Assembly: GCA_031274715.1 (NCBI GenBank)
Contig: JAISPT010000067.1
Coordinates: forward strand, 1 to 64,000
DNA: 64,000 nt
From: Azonexus sp.
GTDB taxonomy: Bacteria; Pseudomonadota; Gammaproteobacteria; Burkholderiales; Rhodocyclaceae
Direction: 5' to 3'
Below the pieces are notes generated by a model that had not been told where the DNA came from, did not search any database, and saw only the letters and a list, made by a program, of their open reading frames with translations. Within the stretch, counting starts at the first letter, position 1; each line of letters starts with the position of its first letter. Position numbers and translations under genes: made by a program. Of this stretch, positions 61,496-64,000 are shown one piece after another.

Positions 61496-61510
61496 TGGCA
61501 CACATGGTGC
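61496..61510 (+). promoter_or_regulatory. Sigma-54 promoter of the PEP-CTERM gene
   Basis: TGGCACACATGGTGC has the full -24 element TGGCAC and GC of the -12 element at the required spacing. Transcription should start about base 61522, 37 bases before the GTG. RpoN control fits PEP-CTERM genes of this group, which are often served by the PrsK/PrsR system. Confidence 0.75.
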
Positions 61511-61558
61511 TTTATACACGGCGCAAGTATCAATAACCCACTTTCCAGGAGTTCAATC

Positions 61559-62455
61559 GTGAAAACTTCGATCAAGAATATCCTTGCGGTCGCCGGACTT
61601 CTGGTCGCAACCGCAGCGAGCGCTAGCCCCATGTACATCCAGCTGCCGAACAACAGCTATGATGAAGGGCGTATGAATCCCGCCTTGGCTGATGCTGACA
61701 CCAGGACTGGCACCTTTTTGGAGCTCGGTTACAGCGGCATGCTGGCAACCTCCATTTATGCAGTTGATCGGACGACCGGTCAGCTCACCGGTAGCTTCTA
61801 CGACACCAACGTTCCTTCCGAGCTGCTTGCGGCCGGCATTCCCTTGGGTGGTATCAACGGAACATCGATGGCTGGCAGCGGCATGGTGAATCTGGCTCAC
61901 CCGAACTGCGATCTTGGCCAGTGCGATATCGACGCGCTGAATCCCTTGGCTCCTCCGTTGAAAAGCGACAACGAAGGTTTCCTCCAGACTTGGGATTTGC
62001 AGGTGCTTTATCACTTTGACGGCTATCTCGACGCCAACGGACTCAATTTTACCGGCGGCTGGTACGAACTCTGGTTCAACGATTTCAATGATGCCAGCAA
62101 TAACCGTGTCGTACTGAGGGGTGAAGTGACCGGCTCCCAGGCCGATCTTGCCAATCTGAACATCTTCTTCGATGTCACGTATGCGGAAGCCGGTTTCCTG
62201 TGGGTCCAGGATGAGAACGGTAATTTCGTTGATGCCAGCACGCAGAAAACCACGCTGGTCCTCGACACCAACGTGAATCCTCCTATCCCTACCCCAGATC
62301 AACTGCTGCTAGTCGGTGACAACGCCATCCGCCAAACCACGCTTGACGGCTCCATCACCGCACGGATTCAGGTTCCCGAGCCTTCGACGATCGCTCTGCT
62401 GGGTCTTGGTCTGTTCGGTCTGGCCGGTATCGCTCGCCGTCGCTACAGCGCATAA
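61559..62455 (+). CDS. PEP-CTERM sorting-domain protein
   Basis: A 298-residue exported protein from a GTG with AGGAG at ideal spacing. The signal peptide is MKTSIKNILAVAGLLVATAASA. The C-terminus from residue 272 has the PEP-CTERM tripartite signal: VPEPST, a hydrophobic helix and the basic end ARRRYSA, which is recognised by an exosortase (XrtA) and cleaved for surface delivery. The mature part, with one Cys pair (NCDLGQC), matches no family that I recognise. It is monocistronic, with a sigma-54 promoter and a terminator. The exosortase gene is not in the window. Confidence 0.92.
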   Translation: MKTSIKNILAVAGLLVATAASASPMYIQLPNNSYDEGRMNPALADADTRTGTFLELGYSGMLATSIYAVDRTTGQLTGSFYDTNVPSELLAAGIPLGGINGTSMAGSGMVNLAHPNCDLGQCDIDALNPLAPPLKSDNEGFLQTWDLQVLYHFDGYLDANGLNFTGGWYELWFNDFNDASNNRVVLRGEVTGSQADLANLNIFFDVTYAEAGFLWVQDENGNFVDASTQKTTLVLDTNVNPPIPTPDQLLLVGDNAIRQTTLDGSITARIQVPEPSTIALLGLGLFGLAGIARRRYSA

Positions 62456-62525
62456 GCAGAAGTTTCGACTGATGAGGGGTAAAATCTTGCTGACGACTTC
62501 CTGACTGGAGGCAAGGCAATGGTGT

Positions 62526-62559
62526 AACACGGGGTCGCTAACGCGGCCCCGTGTTTTTT
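62526..62559 (+). terminator. Rho-independent terminator of the PEP-CTERM gene
   Basis: ACACGGGG pairs with CCCCGTGT, continued by CGC with GCG, around a small loop, and runs into TTTTTT. It starts about 70 bases after the stop codon. Confidence 0.88.
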
Positions 62560-62616
62560 GTTCCAAGCTGAAACCACCTTTCCTTTTCCGCTCGACAGTT
62601 GAACAACCCAAACTCC

Positions 62617-63468
62617 ATGTTCAAACACGAAACGGCTTTTTCACGGAATATTGGCTGGGTAACGCCGGACGAACAGACGCGACTGCGCCAGGCACGAATT
62701 GCCATCGCCGGCCTCGGCGGTGTCGGCGGGGCGCATTTGGTGACGCTTTCCCGCCTCGGCATTGCGCACTTCAATATCTCCGACTTTGACCGGTTCGAAT
62801 TGCAGAATTTCAACCGCCAGGCCGGTGCGATGATGTCCTCGATCGGGCGCCCCAAGGTTGACGTCCTCAACCGCATGGCGTTGGACATCAACCCTGAATC
62901 GGACATCCGGACCTTTCCGGATGGCATCAACCCCGACAATGTCGCCGCCTTTCTCGATGGCGTGGACATCTACGTCGACAGTATTGATTTCTTTGCGCTC
63001 GACGCTAGGCGCCTGCTGTTCGCGGAATGCTACAAACGCGGAATCCCTGCCGTCACCGCTGCGCCGCTGGGCATGGGCGTCGGCTTTCTCTACTTTGCCC
63101 CCAATGGAATGAGCTTCGAGGATTATTTCAGGTTCGAAGGTCATCCCAGGCAGGAGCAACTGGCGCGCTTCATCGCCGGACTTGCCCCGAAGGTGTTGCA
63201 ACGGACCTATCTCGCCGTTCCCGAAAGCGTTAATTTCGGTGAGCAACGTGGCCCCTCCACCGCGATGGCCTGCGATCTTTGTGCCGGCGTGACCGGTACC
63301 GAAGTACTGAAAATCCTCCTTGGCCGAGGAAAGGTACGCGCCGCACCATGGGGCATGCAGTTTGATGCCTATCGGCAAAAACTATCGTTTACCTGGCGTC
63401 CATTGGGCAATGCCAATCCGATTCAGCAATTGATGCTCATGCTCATTCGCGCCCAGCTCAAGCGCTAG
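62617..63468 (+). CDS. ThiF/E1-like adenylyltransferase
   Basis: A 283-residue protein from the ATG at 62617 (a TTG six codons earlier is possible, no clear ribosome site for either). The Rossmann motif IAGLGGVGG lies at about 30-38, with DFDRFELQNFNRQAG (Asp and Arg for ATP and Mg) and VDSIDFFALDARR. There is only one CxxC (Cys219, Cys222; ACDLCAG) rather than the two pairs of a full zinc site, and no obvious ubiquitin-like partner gene nearby. It stands between a PEP-CTERM gene and an exopolysaccharide export gene. Its target for adenylation is unknown. Confidence 0.85.
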   Translation: MFKHETAFSRNIGWVTPDEQTRLRQARIAIAGLGGVGGAHLVTLSRLGIAHFNISDFDRFELQNFNRQAGAMMSSIGRPKVDVLNRMALDINPESDIRTFPDGINPDNVAAFLDGVDIYVDSIDFFALDARRLLFAECYKRGIPAVTAAPLGMGVGFLYFAPNGMSFEDYFRFEGHPRQEQLARFIAGLAPKVLQRTYLAVPESVNFGEQRGPSTAMACDLCAGVTGTEVLKILLGRGKVRAAPWGMQFDAYRQKLSFTWRPLGNANPIQQLMLMLIRAQLKR

Positions 63469-63631
63469 AGGTCGGCCTCTTCCGCCGATACAGACCGGGC
63501 TGAAAGCTTTGGTCCGGTATTTGTGAAAAAATCCATCTTTTCGACACGTCTGTCGTCCGTTCCTTCATGCTCTTCCGTTATTATGGGAGGCTGTTCCGGT
63601 GACAGTTGTTCAGACCAAGAAAGGCTCAAAG

Positions 63632-64000
63632 ATGGGTACGTTACGCACCGCTCCCGTAAATCTCTTTATTCTGCTAACGACCGCATTGGCCGCGGCGCTA
63701 CTCTCTGGCTGCGCCTCGAGCCTGCCCCCGGCGCCACAGTTGGTCGCCTCGGCGGAATACAACTACAAGATCGGCCCGGGCGATAACCTCAATATCGTCG
63801 TCTGGCGCAATCCAGAGCTGTCGATGTCGGTTCCCGTCCGCCCAGATGGTAAAATCTCGGCCCCCCTAATCGATGACCTCGATGCCATGGGCAAGGATTC
63901 GACCAGCCTCGCCCGCGACATCGAGAAGGAATTGGCGAAGTTCATCCGCGACCCGGTGGTCACTGTCATCGTGACCAGCTTCGTCGGCCCTTACAGCGAG
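63632..64000 (+). CDS. Exopolysaccharide export lipoprotein, 5' part
   Basis: The first 123 residues of a Wza/EpsE-type outer-membrane polysaccharide export protein; the gene runs out of the window. The lipoprotein signal ends in LLSGC (Cys27), followed by the poly_export domain (YKIGPGDNLNIVVWRNPELS, VPVRPDGKISAPLIDDL, DPVVTVIVTSF). An AAAGG site lies eight bases before the ATG. The proximity of a PEP-CTERM gene suggests the exosortase-associated EPS locus. The 163-base gap upstream shows no recognisable promoter. Confidence 0.93.
   Translation, partial: MGTLRTAPVNLFILLTTALAAALLSGCASSLPPAPQLVASAEYNYKIGPGDNLNIVVWRNPELSMSVPVRPDGKISAPLIDDLDAMGKDSTSLARDIEKELAKFIRDPVVTVIVTSFVGPYSE

Noticed and set aside
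61200..61558. Possible small gene or sRNA in the gap upstream of the PEP-CTERM gene
   Set aside because: No frame with a start signal and no terminator-like hairpin was seen; the stretch is explained by a promoter region.
63523..63786. Plus-strand frame of 87 codons at the start of the export lipoprotein region
   Set aside because: It overlaps the export lipoprotein in another frame and lacks family character; the lipobox protein from 63632 is the real gene.

Overview
The window reads as chromosome of a betaproteobacterium, most likely Rhodocyclales (Dechloromonas/Azonexus-like). This is an inference from gene order and protein character: a cysE-iscR-iscSUA-hscBA-fdx-iscX cluster, a PEP-CTERM protein beside an exopolysaccharide export gene, a GlrK/GlrR operon and high-GC coding DNA with dense operons. 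No rRNA, tRNA, CRISPR array or insertion sequence was recognised.

Layout. 1-5.3 kb is an AT-rich accessory patch holding a remnant, an exported RHS/YD-repeat protein with an M15-peptidase-like tip, and a small secreted partner that is probably its immunity protein. 5.3-9.5 kb carries a SulP transporter, an M48 peptidase and a DUF898 membrane protein with a degenerate J-like head. 9.6-17.2 kb is the Fe-S assembly operon with serine acetyltransferase at its head, an additional NifS-like desulfurase, and three IscR-type boxes, one of them upstream of cysE. 17.3-23 kb holds a MocR regulator divergent from a flavin-binding split-barrel protein, katG, a stand-alone lipoyl-domain protein and a BON protein.

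23-27.6 kb is a glrK-qseG-glrR operon divergent from a FeeM-like acyltransferase gene. The intergenic region carries two GlrR-type sites and a sigma-54-type promoter, suggesting a local regulatory circuit. 27.6-33.1 kb holds ettA, a small unknown protein, a methyltransferase, rlhA and yaeQ. 33.3-38.5 kb is an efflux operon (outer membrane factor, MarR regulator, FUSC permease, DUF1656, HlyD) preceded by a perfect AT-rich dyad. 38.6-46.1 kb holds satP, a periplasmic rhodanese, rbgA, moaD-moeA-mobB, an ATP-grasp-like protein and a DinG-family helicase.

46.2-48.4 kb carries an Ada-like repair protein that lacks three of the four zinc cysteines, and an SDR oxidoreductase. 48.4-52.9 kb is the mltG-tmk-holB-pilZ-tatD-ankyrin operon, divergent from ygfZ. 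53.9-55.7 kb holds an NRDE protein, an L,D-transpeptidase and tadA. 55.7-61.2 kb groups a LolA-like periplasmic protein, a LolD-like ATPase, a DUF1302 outer-membrane barrel and two FtsX-type permeases, the parts of a complete trans-envelope exporter. 61.2-64 kb holds a PEP-CTERM protein behind a good sigma-54 promoter, a ThiF/E1-like enzyme and the start of an exopolysaccharide export lipoprotein, probably the edge of an EPS/exosortase locus.
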